DNA of 64,000 nucleotides from Lysobacter sp. 5GHs7-4. Lineage in GTDB: Bacteria; Pseudomonadota; Gammaproteobacteria; Xanthomonadales; Xanthomonadaceae. Positions 1 to 7,776 of the stretch are shown one piece after another. A program made the translations under genes and the position numbers. Within the stretch, counting starts at the first letter, position 1. Every line of letters starts with the position of its first letter. The notes under the pieces were generated by a model. It worked only from the letters and a program-made list of their open reading frames with translations. It made no database searches and was not told the origin of the DNA. The stretch is taken from contig NZ_CP089924.1 in NCBI RefSeq assembly GCF_021284765.1, positions 3,924,001 through 3,988,000 on the forward strand, written 5' to 3'.

Positions 1-639
1 CAGGGCCGCTTCACCCCGGCCCAGCAGCGCGCGTTCGACGAGCTGTGGCCGCGCTTGGGCATCGACTACCAGGGCGCGCCGCGCGATTACGATGCGATCT
101 TCGGCCGCAAGGCCAAGCGCGTGATGGAAATCGGTTTCGGCAACGGCGACGCTCTGCGCTACGCCGCCCAGCACGACCGCGAACGCGACCTGATCGGCAT
201 CGAGGTCCACGCTCCCGGCGTCGGTCGCCTGCTCAACGCGCTGGCCGCCGACGGCAGCGACCACGTGCGCCTGTACCACCACGACGCGGTCGAAGTGCTG
301 AACAACGAAGTCGCCGACGGCTCGCTGGACGAGGTCCGCATCTACTTCCCGGATCCCTGGCACAAGAAGCGCCACAACAAGCGCCGCCTGGTCCAGCCCG
401 AGTTCGCGCAGCTGCTGGTGCGCAAGCTCGCCGCCGATGGCCGCTTGCACCTCGCCACCGATTGGCAGGACTATGCGGAACAGATGTGGGACGTGCTGGA
501 TGCGACCCAGGGCCTGAGCAACCGCGCCGGCGCGCGCGGCACGGTGCCCCGGCCGGACTGGCGCCCGCAAACGCATTTCGAGACCCGCGGCCAGAAACTC
601 GGCCACGGCGTCTGGGACCTGCTCTACGACCGCCGCTGA
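1..639 (+). CDS. trmB: tRNA (guanine-N7-)-methyltransferase, 5' end cut by the window
   Basis: The enzyme makes N7-methylguanosine at position 46 of tRNA variable loops, using S-adenosylmethionine. The reading frame is already open at base 1, so the true start lies upstream and only about 212 residues are visible. The SAM-binding motif [10 protein letters not shown] is seen near the start of the visible part. The family hallmark [14 protein letters not shown], which holds substrate-binding basic residues, follows at about bases 346-390. The C-terminal [10 protein letters not shown] segment also fits TrmB. The frame ends at TGA 637-639. A transporter gene follows 21 bases later on the same strand, which may be co-transcribed. 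Identification is firm from motifs; the missing N-terminus cannot be judged. Confidence 0.93.
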   Translation, partial: QGRFTPAQQRAFDELWPRLGIDYQGAPRDYDAIFGRKAKRVMEIGFGNGDALRYAAQHDRERDLIGIEVHAPGVGRLLNALAADGSDHVRLYHHDAVEVLNNEVADGSLDEVRIYFPDPWHKKRHNKRRLVQPEFAQLLVRKLAADGRLHLATDWQDYAEQMWDVLDATQGLSNRAGARGTVPRPDWRPQTHFETRGQKLGHGVWDLLYDRR

Positions 640-660
640 CGAGCCCCCGACCGATCCGGC

Positions 661-2508
661 ATGGATACCGCGCTGACGCTCACCACCGACATGAAGCTCG
701 TCCTCGGGCTGGTGGGCTTCACGATGGCGATGTTCCTGTTCGAACGCATCCGCGCCGACGTGGTCGCGCTGGTGGTGCTGGTGCTGCTGGGCCTGTCGGG
801 CCTGGTCGAACCCGACGAACTGTTCAACGGTTTCTCCGGCAACGCGGTGATCAGCATCATCGCGACCATGATCCTGGGCGCCGGCCTGGACCGCACCGGC
901 GCGCTCAACCGTCTGGCCGGCTGGCTGCTGCGGCGCGCGCACGGCGTCGAGCAGCGCCTGCTGCTGCTGACCACCGCGGTCGCCGGGCTCAATTCCTCGT
1001 TCATGCAGAACCCGTCGGTGATGGCGCTGTACATGCCGGTCGCCGCGCGGTTGTCCTCGCGCACCGGCCTGTCGCTGCCGCGCCTGCTGCTGCCGATCGC
1101 GGCGGCCATCGTGATGGGCGGCGCGCTGACCATGGTCGGCAACTCGCCGCTGATCCTGCTCAACGACTTGCTGCTCAACGCCAACAGCAACCTGCCCTCG
1201 GGCGCGGCCACCATCGAGCCGCTGAAGATGTTCGCGCCGCTGCCGATCGGCCTGGCCCTGCTGGCCGCGTCGCTGGCCTATTTCCATTTCTTCGGCGACA
1301 AGCTGCTCAAGGACGACAGCGACAAGGGCGCGACTCCGGCGCGCACCCAGAGCTATTTCGCCAAGGCCTACGGCATCGAGGGCGACGTCTACGAACTCAC
1401 CGTCACCGCCGACAGCCCGCTGGTGGGCATGTCGCTGGGCGAGGCCGAGGCGCTGCGCGGCGCGCCGCTGCTGCTGGCGTTGAAGAGCGACAACGAATCG
1501 CGGCTGTCGCCGCCAGCCGACACCCGCATCTGGGTCGGCAGCGTGCTCGGCGCGATGGGCCCGAAGCAGCACGTCGCCGATTTCGCCCAGAACCATTTCC
1601 TGCGCCTGTCCTCGCGCCTGCGCACCTTCGGCGACCTGTTCAATCCCAGCCGCGCCGGCATTTCCGAGGCGGTGATCCCGGCCACCTCCGGCTACATCGG
1701 CAAGACCGCCGGCGACCTGCATCTGCGCAAGCAGGCCGGCCTGAGCCTGCTGGCGGTCAACCGCGACAAGCAGGTGCTGCGCGAGAACGTGCGCAACGTA
1801 CCGCTGCGCGCCGGCGACATGCTGGTGCTGCACAGCATCTGGACCGACCTGGCCGATGTCGCCGCCAGCAAGGACCTGGTGGTGGTCACCGACTACCCCA
1901 AGGGCGAGCAGCGTCCGCACAAGCTCAAGCTGGCGCTGTCGATTTTCGCCGTGGCCATGCTGCTGGCGCTGTCGTCGCGGCTGCCGGTGTCGATCGCGCT
2001 GATGACCGGCGTGGCCGGCATGCTGATCGCGGGCGTGATCAACATCGACGAAGCCTATTCGGCGATCAATTGGAAGACCGTGTTCCTGATGGCCTGCCTG
2101 ATTCCGCTGGGCTGGGCCATGGACTCCAGCGGCGCGGCGGCGTGGATCGCCGGCCACACCATCGAGCGCCTGCCCTCGGGCACGCCGATATGGTTGCTGG
2201 AGCTGCTGATCGGCCTGCTCACCACACTGTTCTCGTTGGTGATCAGCCACGTCGGCGCGACCATCGTGGTCGTGCCGCTGGCGGTGAATCTGGCCCTGGC
2301 CGCGGGCGGCAACCCGACCGCGTTCGCGCTGATCGTGGCGCTGTCGGCCTCGAACAACTTCATGACCGCGTCCAATCCGGTGATCTCGATGATCACCGGG
2401 CCGGCCGGCTACAGCGGCAAGGAGCTGTGGAAGATCGGCGCGCCGCTGTCGCTGATCTACACGCTGATCGCGGTGCTGATGGTGAATCTGTTGTTTTGGG
2501 GGAAGTGA
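661..2508 (+). CDS. SLC13-family (DASS-type) permease with two TrkA-C regulatory domains
   Basis: This 615-residue inner-membrane protein has the split architecture of SLC13/ArsB-like anion transporters. Hydrophobic helices fill residues 1-210 and 425-615. A soluble insert at about 240-415 contains two RCK_C/TrkA-C-like domains. Each half carries an Asn/Ser-rich hairpin motif, VGNSPLILLND near 159 and SASNNFMTASNPV near 560, as expected for the substrate- and sodium-binding re-entrant loops. Family members carry dicarboxylates, sulfate or related anions. The substrate cannot be told from sequence, and no metabolic neighbour helps. The ATG has only a weak ribosome-binding site. It lies 21 bases after trmB and ends just before a palindromic repeat that may end transcription. 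Confidence 0.85.
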   Translation: MDTALTLTTDMKLVLGLVGFTMAMFLFERIRADVVALVVLVLLGLSGLVEPDELFNGFSGNAVISIIATMILGAGLDRTGALNRLAGWLLRRAHGVEQRLLLLTTAVAGLNSSFMQNPSVMALYMPVAARLSSRTGLSLPRLLLPIAAAIVMGGALTMVGNSPLILLNDLLLNANSNLPSGAATIEPLKMFAPLPIGLALLAASLAYFHFFGDKLLKDDSDKGATPARTQSYFAKAYGIEGDVYELTVTADSPLVGMSLGEAEALRGAPLLLALKSDNESRLSPPADTRIWVGSVLGAMGPKQHVADFAQNHFLRLSSRLRTFGDLFNPSRAGISEAVIPATSGYIGKTAGDLHLRKQAGLSLLAVNRDKQVLRENVRNVPLRAGDMLVLHSIWTDLADVAASKDLVVVTDYPKGEQRPHKLKLALSIFAVAMLLALSSRLPVSIALMTGVAGMLIAGVINIDEAYSAINWKTVFLMACLIPLGWAMDSSGAAAWIAGHTIERLPSGTPIWLLELLIGLLTTLFSLVISHVGATIVVVPLAVNLALAAGGNPTAFALIVALSASNNFMTASNPVISMITGPAGYSGKELWKIGAPLSLIYTLIAVLMVNLLFWGK

Positions 2509-2528
2509 GGCAGGGGCAAGGGCAACAG

Positions 2529-2681
2529 CAAATCCCCCCTGGCCCCCTTTTTCAAAGGGGGGAACCGGTGCGCCGGCGCACGAGTAAATCGAGAGGTCGA
2601 AGAGGCATCGCAATCCGACCGCACCCGTCTCAAGCCGAAGGGGTTCCTCGCCTTTGAAAAAGGGGCTAGGGCGGATTTGCT
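2529..2681. repeat. Inverted pair of C-rich palindromic repeats (family A)
   Basis: Two copies of a C5T/A-G5 element lie in opposite orientation. The first (about 2529-2565) contains the hairpin CCCCCTTT-TTC-AAAGGGGG. The second (about 2642-2681) is its reverse form and reads through CTTTGAAAAAGGGGCTAGGG. The same motif recurs in this window near 7652-7776, 35009-35190 and 62452-62575, always between genes. Here it fills most of the space between the transporter and the convergent Rieske gene. It resembles REP/MITE-like dispersed palindromes and could act as a bidirectional terminator. No coding sequence is seen in this gap. Confidence 0.75.
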
Positions 2682-2690
2682 TCTAACGCC

Positions 2691-3071
2691 TCAAGCCAGC
2701 CAAACCGCCCCATCGCGCACCGCCACCGCGATCGCGCGCAGCGCCTCGCCGCGGCAGGGGCCGGCCACGCAGGTGCCGCCGCCCAGTTCGAAGCTGGCGC
2801 CGTGCGCCGCGCACACCAGCAGCCCGTCCTTGCTCTTGAGGAACTGGCCCGGCGCCCAGTCCAGGCGTCGGCCGGCGTGCGGACAGATGTTGAGCCAGGC
2901 GCGCACGCCGGTTTCGTCGCGATACAGCAACAGCGACTCGGCGTCGCCGTCGATGCTGGCCTCGGCCTCGGCGAAACCGCCCACGGCGATGCGTTCCAGC
3001 GAAATCAAGGGCTGCGCCGCCGAGCCGCCGGCTTCGGCATGGTTTAACGAAGTTCTCACACCCTCGTCCAT
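2691..3071 (-). CDS. Rieske [2Fe-2S] ferredoxin-type protein
   Basis: A 126-residue soluble protein with the two Rieske cluster-binding boxes: CPHAGRRLDW (Cys63, His65) and CAAHGASFELGGG (Cys87, His90). The length and the lack of a membrane segment fit the small NirD/ferredoxin-like Rieske proteins that hand electrons to oxygenases or reductases. No oxygenase is adjacent, so the partner is unknown. The ATG at 3071 is preferred because the next upstream candidates would read into the divergent gene. The Shine-Dalgarno signal is weak (GGA about 8 bases upstream). The gene is divergent from the small membrane protein that starts at 3129, with only 57 bases between the two starts. Confidence 0.85.
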   Translation of the reverse strand: MDEGVRTSLNHAEAGGSAAQPLISLERIAVGGFAEAEASIDGDAESLLLYRDETGVRAWLNICPHAGRRLDWAPGQFLKSKDGLLVCAAHGASFELGGGTCVAGPCRGEALRAIAVAVRDGAVWLA

Positions 3072-3128
3072 CGCTGGTCCGATACTCGCCTGTCCGGCCT
3101 GTTGCCGCATTGTGTCACGACGCAAGAA

Positions 3129-3440
3129 ATGTTCGCCCACAGCTTCCGCTTCGACCACCAACACTTCCAAAAGCGCATGCGCAACGCCTTCGAGCCGCGC
3201 AAGCCGCGCCACCGGCTGCTGCGCTTCGTCGTCGGCGTGCTGGGCCTGGGATTGCTGGCGCTGCTGGTGATGTTCAGCGTGGTGATCGGCGCGGCCATGA
3301 TCGCCGCCGGCATCGTCTACAAACTGTGGAAGCGCCGCGGCCAGCCAGTGGCGGCGCGCGATCCGCGCATCGTCGAAGGCGAGTACCGCGTCGTCGATGC
3401 GGCCCGCATCGAACGCGGCGACACCACCCGACCCCTGTAA
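3129..3440 (+). CDS. Small basic membrane protein of unknown function
   Basis: The product is 103 residues. It has a basic, His- and Arg-rich N-terminus (about residues 1-30). One long hydrophobic stretch follows at about 32-62, enough for one long helix or a tight hairpin, and then a charged C-terminal tail with KLWKRR directly after the membrane. I do not recognise the family. The ATG at 3129 is preceded by AAGA, a weak ribosome-binding site. An in-frame TTG at 3102 is a possible longer start. The downstream FAH-family gene begins 8 bases after its stop codon, so the two are likely one transcript. Confidence 0.7.
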   Translation: MFAHSFRFDHQHFQKRMRNAFEPRKPRHRLLRFVVGVLGLGLLALLVMFSVVIGAAMIAAGIVYKLWKRRGQPVAARDPRIVEGEYRVVDAARIERGDTTRPL

Positions 3441-3448
3441 GGCCCGCA

Positions 3449-4162
3449 ATGACCGATGTGATCGCGGCACCGCCGCAGCCCCGTATTCCGGTCCGCGGCG
3501 GCGGACAGTTCCCGGTCCGCCGCATCTACTGCGTCGGTCGCAATTTCGCCGAGCATGCGCGCGAGATGGGCGCCGCCGTCCCCACCTCGGCCGCCGATCG
3601 CGGCCGGCCGGTGTTCTTCCTCAAACCCGCCGATGCGATCGTGCTCGACGGCCGCGTGCCCTACCCGCGCGGCACCCAGGACCTGCACCACGAGGTCGAG
3701 CTGGTGGTGGCGCTGGGCCGCGACGCGCCCGCCGGCGAACTCGATCCGGCCGACGCCGCGCCGCTGATCTTCGGCTACGCGGTCGGCCTGGACCTGACCC
3801 GCCGCGACCTGCAGGCCGCGGCCAAGGCCAAGGGCCTGCCCTGGGACACCGGCAAGGCCTTCGACCATTCCGCGCCGGTCAGCGCGATCGTGCCGGCGGC
3901 CGAGGTCGGCGAGCTCGGCGCGCGCGCGCTGACCCTGGAAGTCAACGGCCAGCCGCGCCAGCGCGGCACGCTCGACGATCTGGTCTGGAACGTGCCCGAG
4001 ATCCTGCACGAGCTGTCGCGCCTGTACGCGCTGCGGGCCGGCGACGTGATCTTCATGGGCACGCCGGCCGGCGTGGCCGCGCTGCAGCCCGGCGACCGCT
4101 ACCACGCCGTGCTCGAAGGCGTGGCCGAATTGGACGGCCAGATCGCGCCGGCGACGGTATAG
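3449..4162 (+). CDS. Fumarylacetoacetate hydrolase (FAH) family protein
   Basis: The 237-residue product has the FAH C-terminal catalytic fold. Family members hydrolyse or isomerise C-C bonds in 2-oxo dicarboxylates, for example fumarylpyruvate or fumarylacetoacetate. Visible signatures are YCVGRNFAEHAREMG near residue 28, FFLKPADA near 55, the metal-binding HHEVELVVALG (Glu residues around 81-83), and FGYAVGLDLTRRDLQ near 107. The late GTPAGV motif near 205 is also typical. The short single-domain form is closest to the fumarylpyruvate hydrolase/YcgM group. The exact substrate is not evident because no aromatic-degradation genes adjoin it. The start is ATG 3449, 8 bases after the preceding gene. 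Confidence 0.87.
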   Translation: MTDVIAAPPQPRIPVRGGGQFPVRRIYCVGRNFAEHAREMGAAVPTSAADRGRPVFFLKPADAIVLDGRVPYPRGTQDLHHEVELVVALGRDAPAGELDPADAAPLIFGYAVGLDLTRRDLQAAAKAKGLPWDTGKAFDHSAPVSAIVPAAEVGELGARALTLEVNGQPRQRGTLDDLVWNVPEILHELSRLYALRAGDVIFMGTPAGVAALQPGDRYHAVLEGVAELDGQIAPATV

Positions 4163-4207
4163 TCGGGCACTAGGCACCCCCGTGCCGTTCATCCAGGGAG
4201 ACCCGCC

Positions 4208-4609
4208 ATGGGCATGATCAGCGAGTTCAAGGAATTCATTTCGCGCGGCAACGTCGTCGACCTCGCCGTGGGCGTGGTGATCGGCGCGGCCTTCGGCAAG
4301 ATCGTCACCGCCCTGGTCGACGGCATCGTGATGCCGCTGATCGGTTTCCTCAGCGGCGGCGTCAGCGTCAGCGACTGGAAGTACGTGCTCAAGCCCTCGC
4401 AGCTGGATGCGGCCGGCAAGGAAGTCGCGGCCGAAGTCGCGATCAAGTACGGCCTGTTCCTGCAGACCGCCATCGACTTCCTGCTGATCGCGTTCGTGAT
4501 CTTCCTGGTGCTGAAGGCCTACAACAAAGTGCGCAAGCCGGCCGAAGCCGCGGCCACGCCCGAGGACATCGTGCTGCTGCGCGAGATTCGCGATTCGCTG
4601 AAGAAGTAA
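4208..4609 (+). CDS. mscL: Large-conductance mechanosensitive channel
   Basis: MscL forms a homopentameric inner-membrane pore that opens under membrane tension and protects the cell from hypo-osmotic lysis. The 133-residue length is typical. The N-terminal amphipathic start [20 protein letters not shown] leads into the pore helix TM1, followed by the conserved [21 protein letters not shown]2 is at about residues 78-100, and the cytoplasmic bundle ends in [16 protein letters not shown] ribosome-binding site (AGGGAGA) lies 7 bases before ATG 4208. The gene appears to stand alone, with a GC-rich hairpin 22 bases downstream. Confidence 0.97.
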   Translation: MGMISEFKEFISRGNVVDLAVGVVIGAAFGKIVTALVDGIVMPLIGFLSGGVSVSDWKYVLKPSQLDAAGKEVAAEVAIKYGLFLQTAIDFLLIAFVIFLVLKAYNKVRKPAEAAATPEDIVLLREIRDSLKK

Positions 4610-4630
4610 GCGTCGCACCGGCAGGACATC

Positions 4631-4659
4631 CGCAACGGCCGCCTAGCGCGGCCGTTGCG
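4631..4659 (+). terminator. Hairpin after mscL
   Basis: An 11-base perfect stem (GCAACGGCCGC paired with GCGGCCGTTGC) with a 5-base loop lies 22 bases after the mscL stop codon. There is no clear U-tract after it, so it is only a probable terminator or 3' stabiliser. Confidence 0.5.
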
Positions 4660-4681
4660 CTGTGTGGCGCGGCCTTGCTTT

Positions 4682-4772
4682 GCTTTCTGTGGGAGCGGCG
4701 TGAGCCGCGATCGGCAGCCTGCGCTGCCTCACGACCGACGCAATCGCGGCTCACGCCGCTCCCACAGAAAGC
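4682..4772. repeat. Perfect 30-bp inverted repeat with 31-base spacer
   Basis: Bases 4682-4711 are the exact reverse complement of 4743-4772; the core reads GTGGGAGCGGCGTGAGCCGC. The same type of motif is known as a REP-like element in Pseudomonas genomes, which is prior knowledge and not something this window shows. The gap from mscL to the next gene (4610-4995, 386 bases) holds this element and the mscL hairpin. I see no convincing small gene in it. Confidence 0.8.
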
Positions 4773-4995
4773 TCAGCTCGCGAATCCGAGGGCGCCGATC
4801 CCGTCCCAAAGCCGGCACCGATGCCCGTTCGCCAACGATACGAAAGCACCGCTTCGGCAAACTTTCGCGCCAGCCTCAAGCGCGGCGATAGCCAGCGACA
4901 AAAATCGCTCAAGTCCGGCGTGACTTGAGGCATGCAAGGACGCGCGCGCGGATTGCTAAGCTCGTCGTTTCGTCCATGCAGCTGGGGAGTTGGGA

Positions 4996-6420
4996 ATGCG
5001 TGCACCGTTGTGGGCGGCCATGGCCGTCGTCCTGTCCGTCTCGTCGTTGGCCGGCCCGCTGTTCGCCGCCGAGCGCGAAACCCGCATCCCCGAGGCCGCG
5101 ATCGCCAACGTCGCGCAGCTGCGCGAGCGCGCGCTGGCCAGCGACCTGGGCTACCGCATCACCGAATCGCTGACCACCGAAGTCGGCCCGCGCCTGGCCG
5201 GCAGCGAGGCCGACGCACGCGCGGTCGCCTGGGCGCAGGCCAAGTTCCGCGAGCTGGGTTACGACAAGGTCTGGCTGGAGCCTGTGACGTTTCCCAAATG
5301 GGAACGCCGCAGCGAACACGCCGCCGTCCTGGGCGCGCACGGCCAGCCGCTGACCCTGACCGCGTTGGGCGGCAGCCCGGGCGGCACGGTCGAGGGCGAG
5401 ATCGTGCGCTTCGCCGACCTGGCGGCGCTGGAAGCGGCGCCGGCCGGCTCGCTGGCCGGCAAGATCGCCTTCGTCGACTACCGCATGCAGCGCGCGCGCG
5501 ACGGCGCCGGTTACGGCCCGGGTTCGCGTGTGCGCAGCCGCGCGCCGTCGGCGGCGATCCGCGCCGGCGCGGCCGCGATGCTGATGCGTTCTGCGGGCAC
5601 CGATTCGCACCGCGCGCCGCACACCGGCATCACCCGCTTCGACGAAGGCCTGACCCCGATCCCCTCCGCCGCCCTGGCCGCGCCCGACGCCGACCAGCTC
5701 GCGCGCCTGGTCGCCAAGGGCCCGGTGAAGGTGCGCGTGGCGCTGGACTGCGGCTGGAACGGCACGGCCACCTCGCACAACGTGATCGGCGAGATCCGCG
5801 GCAGCAAGAAGCCCGACGAAGTGGTGGTGATCGGCGGGCACCTGGACTCCTGGGATCTGGGCACCGGCGCGATCGACGACGGCGCCGGCGTCGGCCTGAC
5901 CATGGCCGCGGGCAAGCTGATCGGCGAGATGAAGCAGCGCCCGGCGCGCAGCGTGCGCGTGATCGCCTACGCCAACGAGGAACAGGGTCTGTACGGCGGC
6001 AAGGCCTATGCGGCCGAACACGCCAAGGCGGTGGCCAAGCATCAGATCGGCGCCGAGAGCGACTTCGGCGCCGGCCGCATCTACGCCTATTCCAGCTCGG
6101 CACCCGCGCACGCGCTGGCCGCCGACAAGCAGATCGCCGAAGCGCTGGCGCCGCTGGGCATCGCCTACACGCCGGGCACCGGCGGCCCAGGCCCGGACAT
6201 CGGCCCCATCGCCGAGAAGGGCATGGCCTGGGCGCGTCTGGCGCAGGACGGCAGCGACTACTTCGACCTGCACCACACGCCCGACGACACCTTCGACAAG
6301 ATCGATCCGCAGGCCCTGGCGCAGAACGTCGCCGCGTACGCGGTGTTCGCGTACCTGGCCGCGTCCGCCGATGGCGACTTCGGCAGCCAGCCCAAGGCGG
6401 TCACGCCGCCGGCGGAGTAA
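4996..6420 (+). CDS. Secreted M28-family zinc metallopeptidase (aminopeptidase/carboxypeptidase Q-like)
   Basis: A 474-residue exported peptidase. A signal peptide covers about residues 1-25, ending near LFAAE. A PA-like insert lies around 110-215 and the M28 catalytic domain around 250-450. Di-zinc ligands and catalytic residues are visible: GGHLDSWDLGTGAIDDGAG near 279 (His, Asp), YANEEQGLYGG near 325 (the Glu-Glu pair), ESDFGAG near 355 (Asp) and DLHHTPDDTFDKI near 423 (His). The PA insert suggests the carboxypeptidase Q/Xaa aminopeptidase branch. The ATG at 4996 is chosen because GGGGAG sits 6 bases upstream; an in-frame TTG at 4990 overlaps that spacing. A perfect hairpin follows the stop codon. 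Confidence 0.92.
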   Translation: MRAPLWAAMAVVLSVSSLAGPLFAAERETRIPEAAIANVAQLRERALASDLGYRITESLTTEVGPRLAGSEADARAVAWAQAKFRELGYDKVWLEPVTFPKWERRSEHAAVLGAHGQPLTLTALGGSPGGTVEGEIVRFADLAALEAAPAGSLAGKIAFVDYRMQRARDGAGYGPGSRVRSRAPSAAIRAGAAAMLMRSAGTDSHRAPHTGITRFDEGLTPIPSAALAAPDADQLARLVAKGPVKVRVALDCGWNGTATSHNVIGEIRGSKKPDEVVVIGGHLDSWDLGTGAIDDGAGVGLTMAAGKLIGEMKQRPARSVRVIAYANEEQGLYGGKAYAAEHAKAVAKHQIGAESDFGAGRIYAYSSSAPAHALAADKQIAEALAPLGIAYTPGTGGPGPDIGPIAEKGMAWARLAQDGSDYFDLHHTPDDTFDKIDPQALAQNVAAYAVFAYLAASADGDFGSQPKAVTPPAE

Positions 6421-6439
6421 GGCCCGCGTTTTTCCTTGA

Positions 6440-6462
6440 GGCGCCGGCGCAACGCCGGCGCC
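6440..6462 (+). terminator. GC-rich hairpin after the M28 peptidase gene
   Basis: A perfect 10-base stem (GGCGCCGGCG with CGCCGGCGCC) and 3-base loop lie 20 bases after the stop codon. Only a short GTT follows, so factor-independent termination is possible but not certain. Confidence 0.5.
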
Positions 6463-6481
6463 GTTATCGAGGTCCGCCGCC

Positions 6482-6931
6482 ATGCAAGCCGCTTCCCCGC
6501 CGTACCGCTGTCTGCTCGCCCTGGCCCTGTTGACCGGCGCGCTCGCGCCGCCGCCGGCACGCGCGGAAACCGAAACCGCCGGCGCGGCCACGCCGATCCA
6601 TCAGCTGCGCATCTACCGCGTCCACGCCGGCAACGAAGGCCCCTTCCACGACCGCTTCCGCGACCATGCGCTGCGGATCATGGCCCGCCACCGTTTCGAC
6701 GTGGTCGCCACCTGGCAGGCGAAGTCGGACGCCGGCACCGAGTTCGTCTACCTGCTGCAATGGCCGGATGCGGCCGCGATGAAGTCGGCCTGGGACGCGT
6801 TCATGGCCGACCCGGAATGGGCGGCGATCAAGAAAGAGACGGGCGCGCGCCACGGCCGCTTCGTCGACGGCATCCAAGACCGCACGCTGCAGCTCACCGA
6901 CTACTCGCCGCAACGCGGGCTGGCGGACTGA
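6482..6931 (+). CDS. Exported NIPSNAP-family protein
   Basis: A 149-residue protein with a likely signal peptide (residues 1-29, hydrophobic core ALALLTGALA, ending at ARAE). A NIPSNAP/dimeric alpha-beta-barrel domain follows. The family pattern is clear: IHQLRIYRVHAGNE at the first strand, FHDRFRDHALRIMARH in the first helix, and the late block DAFMADPEWAAIKKET. NIPSNAP domains often appear in small enzymes or binding proteins, but their biochemical role in bacteria is mostly unknown. The start has a GAGG ribosome-binding site about 9 bases upstream of ATG 6482. It lies between the peptidase and the RebB-type gene on the same strand. Export is inferred from the N-terminus. Confidence 0.85.
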   Translation: MQAASPPYRCLLALALLTGALAPPPARAETETAGAATPIHQLRIYRVHAGNEGPFHDRFRDHALRIMARHRFDVVATWQAKSDAGTEFVYLLQWPDAAAMKSAWDAFMADPEWAAIKKETGARHGRFVDGIQDRTLQLTDYSPQRGLAD

Positions 6932-7056
6932 GTTACCGTTCGTCGCTCGGCGCCAAGCCGGCGGTCGCGGCGGTTCACAATCGCCCCCTGGCGGCGTTGC
7001 GCGGCGCTTAGACTGGACCGCGCAAGGAACGCCCATCCACCGACCAGGAAACCGCC

Positions 7057-7638
7057 ATGTCCTTCCCGACCGCCGTCAATGATCAGATCACCGACTCCAT
7101 CACCCAAAGCAACGTCAAAGTCATCGGCGAAGCGCCGGCGATCGCGATGGGTTCGATCTATCAGAGCTTCGCCCACTCCACCGGCATCCTGTTCGAGAAC
7201 GCGGTCGCCGCGCAGCAGCAACAGAACACGCTGATGCAGGCCGCAGCCAACCAGGGCGTGATGCAGATCTATTCGCTGGACACCACCGCCGACGTGGCCG
7301 TCAGCGCCGGGGAGCCGCTGGTGGCGGCGACCCAACAAGCCGCGGTGGAACTGAAGGCCGCGGCCACGGCCGGCGGCGTCAACAGCCAGATCGTCGATGC
7401 GTTGAAGTTGAATCTGCACAGCACGCTCGACCACGCCGGCGACTTTTCCTACGCCGCGCGCTGCGTGGCCGATGCGATGCAGGCGGCGCTGCACGGCATC
7501 AACGAATCGGCCTACCACGAGGCTTTGCAGTCGTTGCAATTAGCCGCGACGGCGGTGTGCTTGCGCGCGATGATCGCCCACCCCGAACAGGGCGAGGCGT
7601 ATGCGGGCGTGTTGGATGCGATTCGGCGTTTGGGATGA
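7057..7638 (+). CDS. RebB-family R-body-type protein
   Basis: The 193-residue protein opens with a RebB-type domain (about residues 1-78). Typical features are VNDQITDSITQSNVKVIGEAPA, an alanine- and glutamine-rich helix and LDTTADVAV. RebB-family proteins build R-bodies, extendable protein ribbons first known from Caedibacter, and are scattered through free-living proteobacteria. Here one copy is present with a helical C-terminal extension of about 110 residues, longer than the short RebA/B subunits. No second reb gene or reb regulator is adjacent. AGGAAA lies 6 bases upstream of ATG 7057. Whether a lone RebB-type protein can assemble is unknown. The family assignment is fairly firm, the function is not. 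Confidence 0.8.
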   Translation: MSFPTAVNDQITDSITQSNVKVIGEAPAIAMGSIYQSFAHSTGILFENAVAAQQQQNTLMQAAANQGVMQIYSLDTTADVAVSAGEPLVAATQQAAVELKAAATAGGVNSQIVDALKLNLHSTLDHAGDFSYAARCVADAMQAALHGINESAYHEALQSLQLAATAVCLRAMIAHPEQGEAYAGVLDAIRRLG

Positions 7639-7651
7639 GGTGGGTGCGAGA

Positions 7652-7776
7652 GCAGAAGCAAGAGCAAATCCCCCTAGCCCCCTTTTTCAAAGGGGGGAAC
7701 GTCAAAGGGGGACACCTATGCCGCCTTTGCTTGTCTTCCCCCTTTGAAAAAGGGGGATTGAGGGGGATTCGCTTTT
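7652..7776. repeat. Inverted pair of C-rich palindromic repeats (family A)
   Basis: Copy one (about 7665-7700) reads AATCCCCCTAGCCCCCTTTT and then CAAAGGGGGG. Copy two (about 7735-7776) is the reverse, with CCCCCTTTGAAAAAGGGGG followed by ATTGAGGGGGATTCGC. The arrangement matches the element near 2529-2681. It fills the whole space between the convergent rebB-type and SpoU methyltransferase genes, so it may end transcription from both sides. Confidence 0.75.

Noticed and set aside
4655..4923. Short open frames around the 30-bp inverted repeat
   Set aside because: They run through the repeat arms, have no ribosome-binding sites and give Arg/Ser/Pro-rich translations.
4909..6591. Long minus-strand open frame opposite the M28 peptidase
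   Set aside because: Gly/Arg/Ala-rich and without a fold. The plus strand has the complete catalytic motif set.
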